DNA of 64,000 bases from Alteromonas profundi. GTDB lineage: Bacteria > Pseudomonadota > Gammaproteobacteria > Enterobacterales > Alteromonadaceae. A program made the translations under genes and the position numbers. Of the stretch, positions 20,006 through 29,871 are shown one piece after another. The first letter of the stretch is position 1. Each line of letters begins with the position of its first letter. The stretch is taken from contig NZ_JAAAWN010000017.1 of NCBI RefSeq assembly GCF_010500865.1, positions 1 through 64,000 of the forward strand, given 5' to 3'. A model generated the notes under the pieces. That model did no database searches. It was given only the letters and a program-made list of their open reading frames with translations, and had not been told where the DNA came from.

Positions 20006-21916
20006 TTATAGTTTAAACTTTGTTACTTGGCGAGATAGCTCCTCAGCCAAAGAGTCTAATTGCTCACTCACCGCTACTAAGGTTTCTGTCACTCTTAACG
20101 TGTCATCACTTGTTGCACTAATCTCGTTAATATTACGGCTAATGTCTTCAACTACCGTTGCTTGTTCTTCGGTGGCTGTGGCTACCTGTGTGTTCATATC
20201 GGTAATCTCAGTTACTTCGTCACTAATTTGAACCAGTATTCGGTCGATATCCGCGGTGGCTGTTACTACGTGTTGCGTTTGCGATTTACTATCGAGCATT
20301 TGCTCTACCGCGTCTTTTGAGTCTTGTTGGAAGCGATCAATTTTTACCTGAATTTCGTCGGTAGCATCAGCGGCACGTTGTGCTAGCGTTCTCACCTCAT
20401 CCGCCACCACAGAAAACCCGCGGCCATGATCACCTGCGCGTGCTGCCTCAATAGCTGCGTTTAGCGCGAGTAAATTGGTTTGTTCTGAAATACTGCGAAT
20501 AGTATCTAAAATGCCGCCAATAGCAGAAGTATGCTCATCAAGAGAGAGGATAACCGCAGATACCGTTTCGATTTGTTGATTTAAGTGGCTAATGGCATGT
20601 ACTGCACGCTGCGTTACTTCTCGGCCTTGCAGCGAGCTATTCGCCGCTTGATTGGCGTTTTGTGCTGCATGCGAGGCGGATTGGGCGACATCTGCTACAG
20701 TAGTACCCATTTGAGTGAGTGCCGCGGCTACCTGAATAGTTTGATCCCGCTGTTGGCTGCTAGATTGCTTCGTATGTTGAGACTGATTCGCCACTTCTGT
20801 AGCTGATGCTTTCAGTGCATGAGTACTTTTTGCCACCGAAGAAATAGTGTGATGTAAATGTTCGATAAAGGCATTAAACCCTCTTACTAGCCTCGCCGTT
20901 TCTTTTTGCTCTGGTACATTTATGCGCGTGCGTAAATCACCTTCTCCCTTACCGAGTTGTTGAAATATATCGGCTAAGGATTCTATAGGTTTCGTCAATG
21001 ATGCTGCCAGCCATATACCAAATACCGCAAATACAGCTGCAATCACCAATGCCCAAATAATAATATGCCTACTGCCTTCATTCAGTGAAGCGTACAGTTC
21101 ATGCTCGGGGACTTGTGCTACTACGTACCATCCGGCTTTTTCTACATAAGTACTGGCAAACAGTATATCTTTATCAGCGTCTTCGCTAGTGGCCATGGAA
21201 AACGTTTGCTTTTGAAGTAATATGTTTGCTGTTGTCGCGTCGCTTATTGATGCTAATTGTGCACTTCCTAACAAAGTAGTGTCGGGGTGCGCGATAATGG
21301 TTCCGTTACCATCAACTAAATAAACAAAGCCTGTTTGAGCAATTTTTACATCATTGATAATTGTAAGTAATTCATCGACAGATTTAGCCACCCCTGACAT
21401 TCCGCGGCCTGATACTTGTTGGTAATTGGCGAATAAGCGATATCCTTGGCCCGGCTCATTGTACAAACTCAATGAAATAGGTTGCCCACTATCTCTGTAC
21501 GCAAAAAACCATCCATCTAATTCATCATTCTTGAGCGTTCGTAGAAAGCCGTCTTGGTTCCAGTACTTATTGGTTTCTCTATCAACAAAGGACGCGACGG
21601 TTAGGTTATTAAACTGCACTATTTCTTTGAGGTACCTTACTAAACGTTGTTCACCAGCCGCATTAGCCCCAGCTTGCGACCAAGCAAGAATATCAGGGTT
21701 AGAAGCAACACTGTGGGCGACCGTTAGCATGACACTTGCTTCCCTATCAACTCGGTTACCAATTTGTTTGAGCAAAGCGGGTAACTGCATATGCTCCATA
21801 TTGTCTTTTACGAGGTCACGGGCAATCCATTGGCTAATGGTACCTACCAAAATTGTAGCTGCGATTACAGCGACCATAAGAGCAATTATAATTTTTTGTT
21901 TAATACTGAATGTCAT
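20006..21916 (-). CDS. Methyl-accepting chemotaxis protein with periplasmic Cache sensor
   Basis: 636 residues: a transmembrane helix at about 8-28, a periplasmic dCache-type sensor to about 275 ([17 protein letters not shown] is the characteristic second-lobe strand), a second transmembrane helix about 280-300, a HAMP domain, and a long cytoplasmic coiled coil. The tip sequence [18 protein letters not shown] and [16 protein letters not shown] identify the signalling region that binds CheW and CheA. The C-terminus lacks a CheR/CheB tethering pentapeptide. It is an orphan receptor with no chemotaxis genes nearby, as is common in marine bacteria. The ligand is unknown; Cache domains usually bind amino acids, polyamines or organic acids. 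Confidence 0.93.
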   Translation of the reverse strand: MTFSIKQKIIIALMVAVIAATILVGTISQWIARDLVKDNMEHMQLPALLKQIGNRVDREASVMLTVAHSVASNPDILAWSQAGANAAGEQRLVRYLKEIVQFNNLTVASFVDRETNKYWNQDGFLRTLKNDELDGWFFAYRDSGQPISLSLYNEPGQGYRLFANYQQVSGRGMSGVAKSVDELLTIINDVKIAQTGFVYLVDGNGTIIAHPDTTLLGSAQLASISDATTANILLQKQTFSMATSEDADKDILFASTYVEKAGWYVVAQVPEHELYASLNEGSRHIIIWALVIAAVFAVFGIWLAASLTKPIESLADIFQQLGKGEGDLRTRINVPEQKETARLVRGFNAFIEHLHHTISSVAKSTHALKASATEVANQSQHTKQSSSQQRDQTIQVAAALTQMGTTVADVAQSASHAAQNANQAANSSLQGREVTQRAVHAISHLNQQIETVSAVILSLDEHTSAIGGILDTIRSISEQTNLLALNAAIEAARAGDHGRGFSVVADEVRTLAQRAADATDEIQVKIDRFQQDSKDAVEQMLDSKSQTQHVVTATADIDRILVQISDEVTEITDMNTQVATATEEQATVVEDISRNINEISATSDDTLRVTETLVAVSEQLDSLAEELSRQVTKFKL

Positions 21917-22155
21917 GACTCTCGACCACGTTGAGAAACACTAAAGATATGACGTGGCATTGCAGGCTCAGCAACGTCCGAGTTTAATTACATACCTATG
22001 GCAGGAGACAAATGATTAGAATTTTTATTGGGCTAAGTGCCTAAAGCCATCTATATACTGTTTTTATTATCGGCAAACTACTACTTTTATTTATGCTTTT
22101 TTTAAGCTTGCGATAAGATTTAATAGTGTGGCAATTTTGACCAAAAGGTCAAGGA
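21917..22155. other. Intergenic region upstream of the chemoreceptor gene
   Basis: About 240 bases separating the chemoreceptor start from the terminator of the peptidase gene. It must hold the receptor promoter on the minus strand. No further gene or repeat is seen. Confidence 0.4.
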
Positions 22156-22188
22156 AAAGCTGAGCCGGGGGCATATTGGCTCAGCTTT
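22156..22188 (-). terminator. Terminator of the M3 peptidase gene
   Basis: A perfect eleven-base stem, AAAGCTGAGCC with GGCTCAGCTTT, has an eleven-base loop. Read on the minus strand it ends in TTTTCC, and it lies 27 bases after the peptidase stop. Confidence 0.75.
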
Positions 22189-22214
22189 GTAAACAAGACT
22201 TAATAAGTTGTTTT

Positions 22215-24401
22215 TTATTTGTTATTGCTTTCCTGAGGCACTGGGAAGCCTCTATCACGCATTAACGCATCTACTTTGGCGTCGCGACCACGGAATTTAC
22301 GGTATGCTTCTGCTGGGTCCATTGCGTTGCGAACGGAGAACAAGTACTTCACTAAGCGATCTCCCACTTCTTTGTCGTAAAAACCTCCAGGCGCTTCCAT
22401 AAAGGCTTCGGCGGCATCAGCAGTTAGAACTTCAGCCCACATGTAGCCATAGTATGCAGCTGCGTACCCTTCGCTTGAAAACACATGGCCGAAATGTGGA
22501 GAACGGTGGCGCATAACAATTTCTTCTGGCATGTCCAATTTCGCCAATTCCTCTTTCTCAAACGCATCTGGTTCAATCTGACTAGGGTCAGTAGTATGGT
22601 ACTTCAAGTCCATAACGGCAGAAGCCATATACTCTGTGGTTTTGAATCCTTCATTGAAGGTCGAGGCTTTTTTGATTTTAGCGACTAATGCTTCAGGAAT
22701 GGGTTCACCGGTTTCATGATGCACTAGGAACTGATCTATCACTTCATCTGTGGTCAACCAACGTTCTAATAGCTGAGATTGAAACTCTGTATAGTCACGC
22801 ACACCCGAATGGGAGGTAGGGTACTTCACATTAGCTGATAAAAAATGAAGTGCGTGTCCAAACTCATGGAAATAGGTTTCTGCGTCGTCCCATGAAATAA
22901 GCGTGGCTTCGCCTTCCGCCCCTTTTACGAAGTTTGAGTTGTTTGAGGCCAACACAGTCTTCTTACCATCAAAGGTGGTGTACGAGCGATAGGTAGTAGC
23001 CCACGCGCCAGAACGTTTACCTTTTCTGGCGAAGGGGTCTAAATACCATAGGCCAATGTGCTCACCTGTATCTTTATCGGTTACTTCCCATACTTTTACA
23101 TCATCATGGAATACCGGAACCTTGCCTTCTTCCACCGGCGTAAACGAATAGTTAAACAAGCGACCTGCCACATAGAACATGGCTTCTCTGAGTTTGCCTA
23201 ATTGCAGGTATTGTTTCACTTCGTTTGAGTCTAAATCGTATTTCGCTTGGCGTACTTTTTCTGCGTAATAACGGTAGTCCCACGGCTCTATAGTAATACC
23301 TGCACCTTCAGCATCTGCAATGGCTTGCATATCCGCCACTTCTTCTTCTACCCGAGCAATCGCTGCGGGCCATACCGCCATCATTAAGTCCATGGCGTTT
23401 TCAGGAGTTTTCGCCATCCGATCTTCTAGACGCCACTGAGCATAATTATCGTAGCCAAGAAGTGCTACGCGCTCGTCACGCAGAGTGAGAATGCGTTTAA
23501 TAATTTCATTGTTGTCAAACTCATCGGCGTTGTCGCCGCGGTTATAATATGTGCGCCATACTTTTTCCCGCAACTCGCGGTTAGTCGAATACGTTAGGAA
23601 AGGGTCCATAGACGAACGAGTATTAGTGATTGCGTATTTACCCGTTTCACCTCTTGCCTCAGCGGCCGCTTTTGCCGCGGTAACGAATGACGCCGGCAAA
23701 CCACCAAGCTGCGCTTGTGTAATGTAGGTTACGTAATTTTCTTCATCGGCAAGGATATTGTTCGAAAACTTAGTTTGAAGGGTAGCGAGTTCTTGATTGA
23801 TTTCGGCGTAACGCTTTTTCGCCACATCGTCCAATGTAGCGCCATTGCGAGCGAAACGGTTGTAACGCATCCATGTAACACGCTGTTCTTCAGGGGTAAG
23901 CTGCTCCATTTCATCCGATTCGTATACGGCTTTTACGCGGGCGAAAAGTTTCTCATTTTGAATAATTTTAGTGCTAAATGCGGAGAGTTTCGGCGACATT
24001 TCTGCTTGAATAGCGCGAAACTCCGGGCTCGACTTATTCGAACTCCATATGCCGTAATAAGTAAATACGCGGCTTAGTTCAGCGCCTGCTCTTTCCATTG
24101 CTACAATAACGTTTTCAAATGTAGGTGGGGCATCGTTATTGGCTATCGCCTCTATTTCTTCAAGGTTCAACGCCATAGCTTTCTCAAGAGCGGGTTTTAG
24201 ATCTTCCAGCTTCATTTTATCAAAAGCAGGCACTCCGCCGTAAGGGCCTTGAAAAGGTTGCATAAGTACATTGTCATACTGTGCACTGTCACTGCCCATA
24301 ACAGTTTCACTTTTTGTTTGCTCAGGCGCACTAGGCTGAGAGCAGCCGCTTAGCGCCATGACCACAGCAAGCGCTGTGAGAGAAGAAGAAAACTTACCCA
24401 T
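22215..24401 (-). CDS. dcp: M3-family zinc dipeptidyl carboxypeptidase, lipoprotein (Dcp-like)
   Basis: 728 residues of the thermolysin-like M3 family. The zinc motif HEFGH is at 512-516 (EAETYFHEFGH-type context), the third ligand glutamate follows in DYTEFQSQLLERWL, and the substrate-binding histidine/tyrosine segment SSEGYAAAYYGYMWAEV is near the C-terminus. The N-terminus has a signal peptide with lipobox ALSGC, so the mature protein starts at Cys20 and is lipid-anchored, most likely in the periplasm, unlike the soluble E. coli Dcp. It should remove dipeptides from the C-termini of oligopeptides as part of peptide scavenging. Whether it prefers dipeptidyl release (Dcp) or oligopeptidase A-like cleavage is inferred from overall similarity. 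Confidence 0.9.
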   Translation of the reverse strand: MGKFSSSLTALAVVMALSGCSQPSAPEQTKSETVMGSDSAQYDNVLMQPFQGPYGGVPAFDKMKLEDLKPALEKAMALNLEEIEAIANNDAPPTFENVIVAMERAGAELSRVFTYYGIWSSNKSSPEFRAIQAEMSPKLSAFSTKIIQNEKLFARVKAVYESDEMEQLTPEEQRVTWMRYNRFARNGATLDDVAKKRYAEINQELATLQTKFSNNILADEENYVTYITQAQLGGLPASFVTAAKAAAEARGETGKYAITNTRSSMDPFLTYSTNRELREKVWRTYYNRGDNADEFDNNEIIKRILTLRDERVALLGYDNYAQWRLEDRMAKTPENAMDLMMAVWPAAIARVEEEVADMQAIADAEGAGITIEPWDYRYYAEKVRQAKYDLDSNEVKQYLQLGKLREAMFYVAGRLFNYSFTPVEEGKVPVFHDDVKVWEVTDKDTGEHIGLWYLDPFARKGKRSGAWATTYRSYTTFDGKKTVLASNNSNFVKGAEGEATLISWDDAETYFHEFGHALHFLSANVKYPTSHSGVRDYTEFQSQLLERWLTTDEVIDQFLVHHETGEPIPEALVAKIKKASTFNEGFKTTEYMASAVMDLKYHTTDPSQIEPDAFEKEELAKLDMPEEIVMRHRSPHFGHVFSSEGYAAAYYGYMWAEVLTADAAEAFMEAPGGFYDKEVGDRLVKYLFSVRNAMDPAEAYRKFRGRDAKVDALMRDRGFPVPQESNNK

Positions 24402-24727
24402 AGATATTTCTGCCTTATTTTGTTGTTATGAATGAGTAACACAGCAGCAAAATAGCCAAGGCAATCTGTACTGCATTACTCAGATTTTATCTTGTCCTCA
24501 CCATCATATTAGAATGTAAAATTAAGTGAAACACTGTTGAGCGTAATTCTGTGCAAGATACCGATTTCTATTAAGGCGCTCCCGCCTAGCGAAACAGTAT
24601 GTAATTCATCGAAAATGACAAACTTTCAATTGGCATTAGCAGTATTCATATTTACACTGCGTGGGTTTTAAGGTGGCTACTTTCTATACCGCCTCATCCC
24701 ATATTTTTTTGATATAAAGTGAGTCAA
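24402..24727. other. Divergent dcp / ygjV promoter region
   Basis: A 326-base AT-rich gap. It has no credible gene in either strand and no clear operator; AAGTGAG lies just before the ATG at 24728. Confidence 0.4.
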
Positions 24728-25246
24728 ATGTTTGAATTTTTACTGCATGGGTTTCCCGTTGCATTTGCCTTGGCATCTTTTTGGTCGAACACCGAACGTA
24801 AGTTGCTGTACCTTAATTTAGGTCTTTGTGTGGCAATTGGATCTTTGTTGGCCTTCGAGCAGGCATGGGGTGGTGCAATTGTTATTGCCGTGGCGGGAAT
24901 GAGTACAAGTTATCGCCTAATTAAACAGAAGTTGCTATCGCCTATCGCTACCTACATCACACTTATTACCATGATGTGCTTAGTGTTAACGGTGAATAAC
25001 CTAACCGGTAAAACCTCTTTAATCGAAACCATGCCGGCGTTTACCTTTATGGCCTATCGCTTTGGTGAGCTTCATTGTAAGGAAGCAGGGTTGCGTGTAT
25101 GCATGATTGTGGGTTCGCTTAACTTTACTGTGTATGGCGTCATCACCCAAACCTGGGGTTTAGCAATAACCGAAGCCTTATTTGCGCTTTCTAACCTGTG
25201 GTATTACGTAAAACTCAGACGCGCTATGCAGGTGAGCCCTGTATAG
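24728..25246 (+). CDS. ygjV: YgjV-family inner membrane protein
   Basis: 172 residues with five or six hydrophobic segments. The pattern FLLHGFPVAFALASFWSNTERKLLYLN, split by short polar turns, and the segment AFTFMAYRFGELHCKEA are typical of the YgjV (Imp-YgjV) family. Function is not established for the family. The ATG at 24728 has AAGTGAG five bases upstream; an in-frame GTG at 24719 has none. It is a single gene ending at a strong terminator. Confidence 0.75.
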   Translation: MFEFLLHGFPVAFALASFWSNTERKLLYLNLGLCVAIGSLLAFEQAWGGAIVIAVAGMSTSYRLIKQKLLSPIATYITLITMMCLVLTVNNLTGKTSLIETMPAFTFMAYRFGELHCKEAGLRVCMIVGSLNFTVYGVITQTWGLAITEALFALSNLWYYVKLRRAMQVSPV

Positions 25247-25290
25247 GTTTTAGCAATATAAATGTCTCGTGTTAGGTGAATACAAGAATT

Positions 25291-25322
25291 AAAAAACCCG
25301 AAGGAGGATCTTCGGGTTTTTT
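25291..25322. terminator. Bidirectional terminator between ygjV and purU
   Basis: AAAAAACCCGAAG pairs with CTTCGGGTTTTTT around a GAGGAT loop. T-tracts on both strands let it end both convergent transcripts. Confidence 0.93.
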
Positions 25323-25376
25323 ATTTAAGCTAACGTATCGTTTAAGCCATTTAGCAACCGTTTACCCGTTTTTACG

Positions 25377-26231
25377 TTAGGCAAACACAACGGTTTTATT
25401 GCGGTGAATGATTACGCGATCTTCTAGGTGGTAACGTACCCCATGGGCGAGCGCAGTGACTTCACAATCTTTACCTTTGCGAACCATGTCGACAGCGCTA
25501 TCGCTATGACTAATACGTTTAACGCTTTGCTCAATGATTGGGCCTTCATCTAAGTCTTTAGTGACATAGTGACAGGTAGCACCAATCAGCTTCACACCAC
25601 GGTCATAAGCTTGCTGATAGGGTTTTGCGCCTGCAAAACTTGGCAAGAAGCTATGGTGGATATTAATCGCTTTGCCGGCAAGTTGCTGACAGAGCGAGTC
25701 TGGCAAAATTTGCATAAAGCGCGCAAGTACGGTGAGATCAATCTTGTACTCATCAAGCAAGGTAGAAATTTGCGCGAAGGCGGCTTCTTTACCTAGCGCT
25801 TTAAAATCAACCCAATGGAAAGGGACTTTGTACCAATCGGCAAATTGCTTCATTTGCGGGTGGTTACCAATAATCACTGGAATGTCGCAGTGTAGTTCAC
25901 CGGTGTGCCAGCGATGCAGCAAGTCAACTAAGCAGTGGGATTCAAGGCTAGCAAGTAGGGCTACTCGCTGCTTTTTCGATGACGCGGTAAACTTCCAGTT
26001 CATTTGGTATTCGGTAGCTAGCGGAGTAAACGCCTCCACAAAGCTCTGGTGGTCAAGCTTCAGTGAATCTGCGCCTATTTCATGGCGCATAAAAAATCGA
26101 CCGGTTTGTAAGTCGGTATGATGGCTTGCTTCCACAATGGTTGCATTATGGTTGGCTAAAAACTGGGAAACACTGGCGACCAAGCCCACTTGATCTGGGC
26201 AGTCTATAACTAATCTATAGGTTTGTTGCAT
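25377..26231 (-). CDS. purU: Formyltetrahydrofolate deformylase
   Basis: Hydrolyses 10-formyl-tetrahydrofolate to formate and tetrahydrofolate, balancing the one-carbon pool and feeding formate to PurT. An N-terminal ACT regulatory domain (YRLVIDCPDQVGLVASVS) is followed by a formyl-transferase domain with NIHHSFLPSF and the catalytic aspartate in KDLDEGPIIEQ. The ATG at 26229-26231 gives 284 residues and the usual MQQTYRLVIDCPDQ start; an in-frame extension to 26273 adds 14 residues with no family support. It is a single gene. Confidence 0.93.
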   Translation of the reverse strand: MQQTYRLVIDCPDQVGLVASVSQFLANHNATIVEASHHTDLQTGRFFMRHEIGADSLKLDHQSFVEAFTPLATEYQMNWKFTASSKKQRVALLASLESHCLVDLLHRWHTGELHCDIPVIIGNHPQMKQFADWYKVPFHWVDFKALGKEAAFAQISTLLDEYKIDLTVLARFMQILPDSLCQQLAGKAINIHHSFLPSFAGAKPYQQAYDRGVKLIGATCHYVTKDLDEGPIIEQSVKRISHSDSAVDMVRKGKDCEVTALAHGVRYHLEDRVIIHRNKTVVFA

Positions 26232-26381
26232 GAATATGTGCAGGTTCAAAAAACAGGCACCCTTTTTACCCATCCCCGCCCGCTAAGTAAAGGGCTTTAG
26301 CGTAAAAATACGGTAATCCCGTAGTTCGCTTTGCTATATCTAATAGCGTGGCTTTTTAGTTGATTAAGTCCTTCGTTGAAT

Positions 26382-27035
26382 TTACTCATCGGTGATGCCC
26401 CTACGTAACTTTTCGCGCACCGTCATAGCGTGCTTTAATGGCCAACTTTGGCGAATGGGGTAACGCACACCTTGTGGGGTAGAGACTGATTCAAATAAAT
26501 GAAATGCAGAGGCATGCACATCGATGTGCGGCGGGTATAAGGGCATAGGTAGTGCGGCGGTGGCTTTGCGCACCACAGTCACATGGGGTTTATATTCGCG
26601 ATTGTCAACCTCTATAGCTGCACGACGTGCCGCTTTTCGTGTGCTGCGGGCAAGTTGCATTAATTCATTGGGGGGCGATGAAGGGGCGGCAAATAAAATT
26701 TTAGGACCGTTCCATATGCCACTGCTATCAAGGTCAATAGAAAACGGTGAATGCGCTAAGTTATCCAATTCACTCATTAGTGCCTCGTGCTGCCTAGGGG
26801 TAATTTGGCCTAAAAAACACAGCGTAATGTGGAAATTCGCCGCGTCTACGGCATAAGGGTGTATCGCCGCTTGCTCTCGGCTCGCTGCTTTTTGTTTCCC
26901 ATTTTTATTTTTCGATTTACTGCTAAATTCAGCACTCGGCATTCTAGAAGATATCTCGGGCAGGGCTTGTTGCCGCCAACTGTCTAACGCCAATTTTTCA
27001 CTTACCGCTAAGTCCACCCCGATAAAACAGCGCAT
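26382..27035 (-). CDS. thpR: RNA 2',3'-cyclic phosphodiesterase (2H family)
   Basis: 217 residues of the LigT/ThpR two-histidine phosphoesterase family. Both catalytic motifs are present: His69-Ile-Thr71 in FHITLCFLG and His152-Val-Thr154 in YKPHVTVV. In vitro such enzymes open 2',3'-cyclic phosphates or ligate tRNA halves; the cellular role is unclear. Compared with the usual length (about 175-185) there is an insertion at residues 35-60 rich in Ser, Lys and Asn, between the first strand and the first motif. GGAG lies eight bases before the ATG. It is divergent from hrpB. Confidence 0.88.
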   Translation of the reverse strand: MRCFIGVDLAVSEKLALDSWRQQALPEISSRMPSAEFSSKSKNKNGKQKAASREQAAIHPYAVDAANFHITLCFLGQITPRQHEALMSELDNLAHSPFSIDLDSSGIWNGPKILFAAPSSPPNELMQLARSTRKAARRAAIEVDNREYKPHVTVVRKATAALPMPLYPPHIDVHASAFHLFESVSTPQGVRYPIRQSWPLKHAMTVREKLRRGITDE

Positions 27036-27275
27036 AAACAGGCTCCGTATATGTTCGCAGAGAACATTATTTTGGCATACAAAGCAACGAGGAAATAGGG
27101 GGGAGAAGGTAGTTGAGATAAAAATTGCAGTAAATATAACCGCTTCGCCGAAAACGAAGGTTGCTTGTGTATGTGTATTGATTGACGAATAAACGCAGCG
27201 AGATTTTCATAACCCATGCACTGTCCGTTACTTCAGGTACAATAGTGTTAGCCATTTTTTTATTATGCAGTGTGT

Positions 27276-29837
27276 ATGTTGCAAGTGTTATCTCATTTAC
27301 CCGCGTTCTCCTTAGTCGAGCCTCTTCGACATGCTATCGATAGCCAAAATTTAATTATTGGTGCGCCGCCAGGGGCGGGTAAATCAACGGTGTTGCCTTT
27401 ATCTTTATTACATGGCAACAGAAAAGGTAAAATTTTACTGATGCAGCCACGGCGTGTGGTGGTGCGTAATTTGGCGCAGTACATGGCTGGCGTATTAGGT
27501 GAGCGGGTAGGAGAAACCGTAGGCTATCGCATTCGAGGCGAAAGTAAGGTGTCGGCCAGTACCCGGCTGGAAATTATTACCGAAGGGATTTTATCCCGCA
27601 TGATCCAAAGTGATCCTGAGCTTGCTGGGGTGGCGGTGATTATTTTCGATGAATTTCACGAACGCAGTATTCACAGTGACTTTGGTTTAGCCTTAGCGTT
27701 AGAAGTGCAAGCCGGATTACGTGACGACTTACGTTTAATGATTATGTCTGCCACGCTAGAGACCGCGCCTATTGCTTCGCTGCTTGCACAGCATAGCCCG
27801 GTTCCTACTACACAATTGGCTAGCGAAGGCCGCAGTTTTCCAGTAACGGTGAACTACACCAAAGACGTATTGGCGCACGAGGTTATCCCTCATTGTGTTG
27901 AAGTTATTATGAACGCTGTGGCAAAACATCAGGGGGATATCTTGGTGTTTCTGTCCGGTGCCGGTGCTATACACGCCGTAGCGTCTCGTTTATCGGGGCA
28001 TCAGCAGCAAAACGACTATATTATTCATACCCTTTACGGCGCCATGGGTAAACAAGCCCAACAAGCGGCTATTGCTCCCGACCCTGAAGGACAGCGTAAA
28101 GTTATTCTGGCTACCAATATTGCCGAAACCAGCTTAACCATTGAAGGCGTAAAGGTAGTGATAGACAGCTTATGGGAGAATTCGGCAGAATTTCACCCCA
28201 GCAGCGGTTTAACCCAATTAACCCAAACACGTATTTCAAAAGCCTCTGCCATTCAAAGAACCGGCCGCGCTGGACGTGTAAGTGAAGGGGTGTGCTACAG
28301 GTTAAGTGCAAAGGAAAGCTTTGAGCGCTTTGCCGAGCATAGTGCGCCGCAAATTTTGCGTGAAGACGTAGCGCCGTTATTATTAGAAACGCTGAATTGG
28401 GGTACCCATTTTTCAAACCTCGCCATGCTAACTCAGCCTTCAAAGGCACAAAGTGCCATTGCCACGAAGGCGCTAGAGGAAATTGGCGCAGTGAATAAAA
28501 AGGGGGATTTCACCGCCTACGGACGATCGTTAGCGCAGATACCTTGCCACCCCCAGCTTGCCCATTTATTGCTGTTTGCAAAACAAAATATCAGTGCTGT
28601 GGCACAATTGAGCGATACACAAAAACGCGCAATAAAAACTGCCGCGCCTTTTATCGTGGCACTAGCCCAAGCGCAACTTCAAAGTGAACGTGTGTTGATT
28701 AGCGATGCGTTGTTGCACCTCACGCCCGCTCAGCGCAACGACATCACCAAACAAGCCAAACGCTATGCGCAATTCGTGGGGCTCAGTGAGCAAGCATTAG
28801 ACTTAAGCGCGTTAGATGATGAGGCGTTGGGGCTGTGTATTGCCATAGCCTTTCCCAGGCAGGTGGCGTTTAAAACCTCTGCCTCGTATAAATTAGCGGG
28901 CGGCAAAGGCGCCAATCTAGACCTTGCTAACCCGCCGCAATGGATAGCGGTGCTGCATGGGCAGCATATCGGTAACAGCGTGAAAATTCGATTGGCGCAG
29001 CCCATTGCAGAGGCGCATCTTAAAGCGCTTTATCCTAATCAATTTACCTCATCGCCCAAGGTGCAATTTAATAAAGAGTCGCAGGTGATGGAAGCAAGGA
29101 AGGTGACATCTTTCTATGCCATAGAATTAGCCTCGTCGCCCTTATCAAAAAGTGAAAGAGCGGATGACCCCCAATTTTACTTACAGGAAACCGCCTCGGC
29201 ATGGTTAGGTTACTTAGATGCATTGCCGTTAAAGCAATGGCCGTTGTCACCAGCCAATTGGCGCTGGTGGTATAGAGTTAAACTGGCGGGACAGCTGAAC
29301 TTACCGCAGCCTCAGGCCTACGATACGCCTGACCCGTGGCCTACGTCCCTAAGCGAATTGCTTGCTCAGGCTCGGGAGCAATTGGCACAGTCTCTTGGCA
29401 CCTGCAAGAACCTACAGTCGTTACATGGGCTGGGATGGAGCAAAATATTAACCAGTGCCTTAAGCTGGCCTCAGCAAGATGCCCTTAGCCAAAGTTTGCC
29501 TGACAGCGTAGTTATTCCCACGGGGCGCAAAGCAAGCTTAGATTACCGCGAAAATGGGGACGTGGTGCTATCAGTAAAAATGCAGGAGCTATACGGGCTA
29601 TCTAGCCCTTATGTGGTTGCCGATGGCAAGGTGAAAATTACCTATGAATTATTGTCACCTGCGGGCAGGCCACTGCAAACCACGAAAGACATTGTGGGTT
29701 TTTGGCAGGGCAGTTATAAAGAGCTGCAAAAAGAAATGAAAGGGCGATATCCAAAACATTTTTGGCCGGATGACCCCGCAAATGCCACACCCACTACAAA
29801 AACCAAAAAAGCGATGGATAGACATGCCGCTAAGTAA
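27276..29837 (+). CDS. hrpB: ATP-dependent RNA helicase HrpB
   Basis: A DEAH-type helicase of about 853 residues. Walker A is GAPPGAGKS near residue 30, the Walker B/DEAH motif reads DEFHERS, motif III reads MSATLE, and motif VI is QRTGRAGR. The C-terminal HrpB-specific region (NWRWWYRVKLAGQL) confirms HrpB rather than HrpA. The protein is cytoplasmic; its RNA substrates are not well established. The ATG at 27276 is preferred over the GTG two codons earlier. The end of the gene forms one arm of an inverted repeat. Confidence 0.94.
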   Translation: MLQVLSHLPAFSLVEPLRHAIDSQNLIIGAPPGAGKSTVLPLSLLHGNRKGKILLMQPRRVVVRNLAQYMAGVLGERVGETVGYRIRGESKVSASTRLEIITEGILSRMIQSDPELAGVAVIIFDEFHERSIHSDFGLALALEVQAGLRDDLRLMIMSATLETAPIASLLAQHSPVPTTQLASEGRSFPVTVNYTKDVLAHEVIPHCVEVIMNAVAKHQGDILVFLSGAGAIHAVASRLSGHQQQNDYIIHTLYGAMGKQAQQAAIAPDPEGQRKVILATNIAETSLTIEGVKVVIDSLWENSAEFHPSSGLTQLTQTRISKASAIQRTGRAGRVSEGVCYRLSAKESFERFAEHSAPQILREDVAPLLLETLNWGTHFSNLAMLTQPSKAQSAIATKALEEIGAVNKKGDFTAYGRSLAQIPCHPQLAHLLLFAKQNISAVAQLSDTQKRAIKTAAPFIVALAQAQLQSERVLISDALLHLTPAQRNDITKQAKRYAQFVGLSEQALDLSALDDEALGLCIAIAFPRQVAFKTSASYKLAGGKGANLDLANPPQWIAVLHGQHIGNSVKIRLAQPIAEAHLKALYPNQFTSSPKVQFNKESQVMEARKVTSFYAIELASSPLSKSERADDPQFYLQETASAWLGYLDALPLKQWPLSPANWRWWYRVKLAGQLNLPQPQAYDTPDPWPTSLSELLAQAREQLAQSLGTCKNLQSLHGLGWSKILTSALSWPQQDALSQSLPDSVVIPTGRKASLDYRENGDVVLSVKMQELYGLSSPYVVADGKVKITYELLSPAGRPLQTTKDIVGFWQGSYKELQKEMKGRYPKHFWPDDPANATPTTKTKKAMDRHAAK

Positions 29838-29854
29838 AGTATCTTAGCGGCATG
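29823..29854. terminator. Hairpin spanning the hrpB stop codon
   Basis: CATGCCGCTAAG (29823-29834) pairs perfectly with CTTAGCGGCATG (29843-29854) around an eight-base loop that contains the hrpB stop. There is no T-run after it on either strand, so it is a processing or stability element, or a weak terminator. Confidence 0.5.
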
Positions 29855-29871
29855 CTAATTAACCGGGCATT

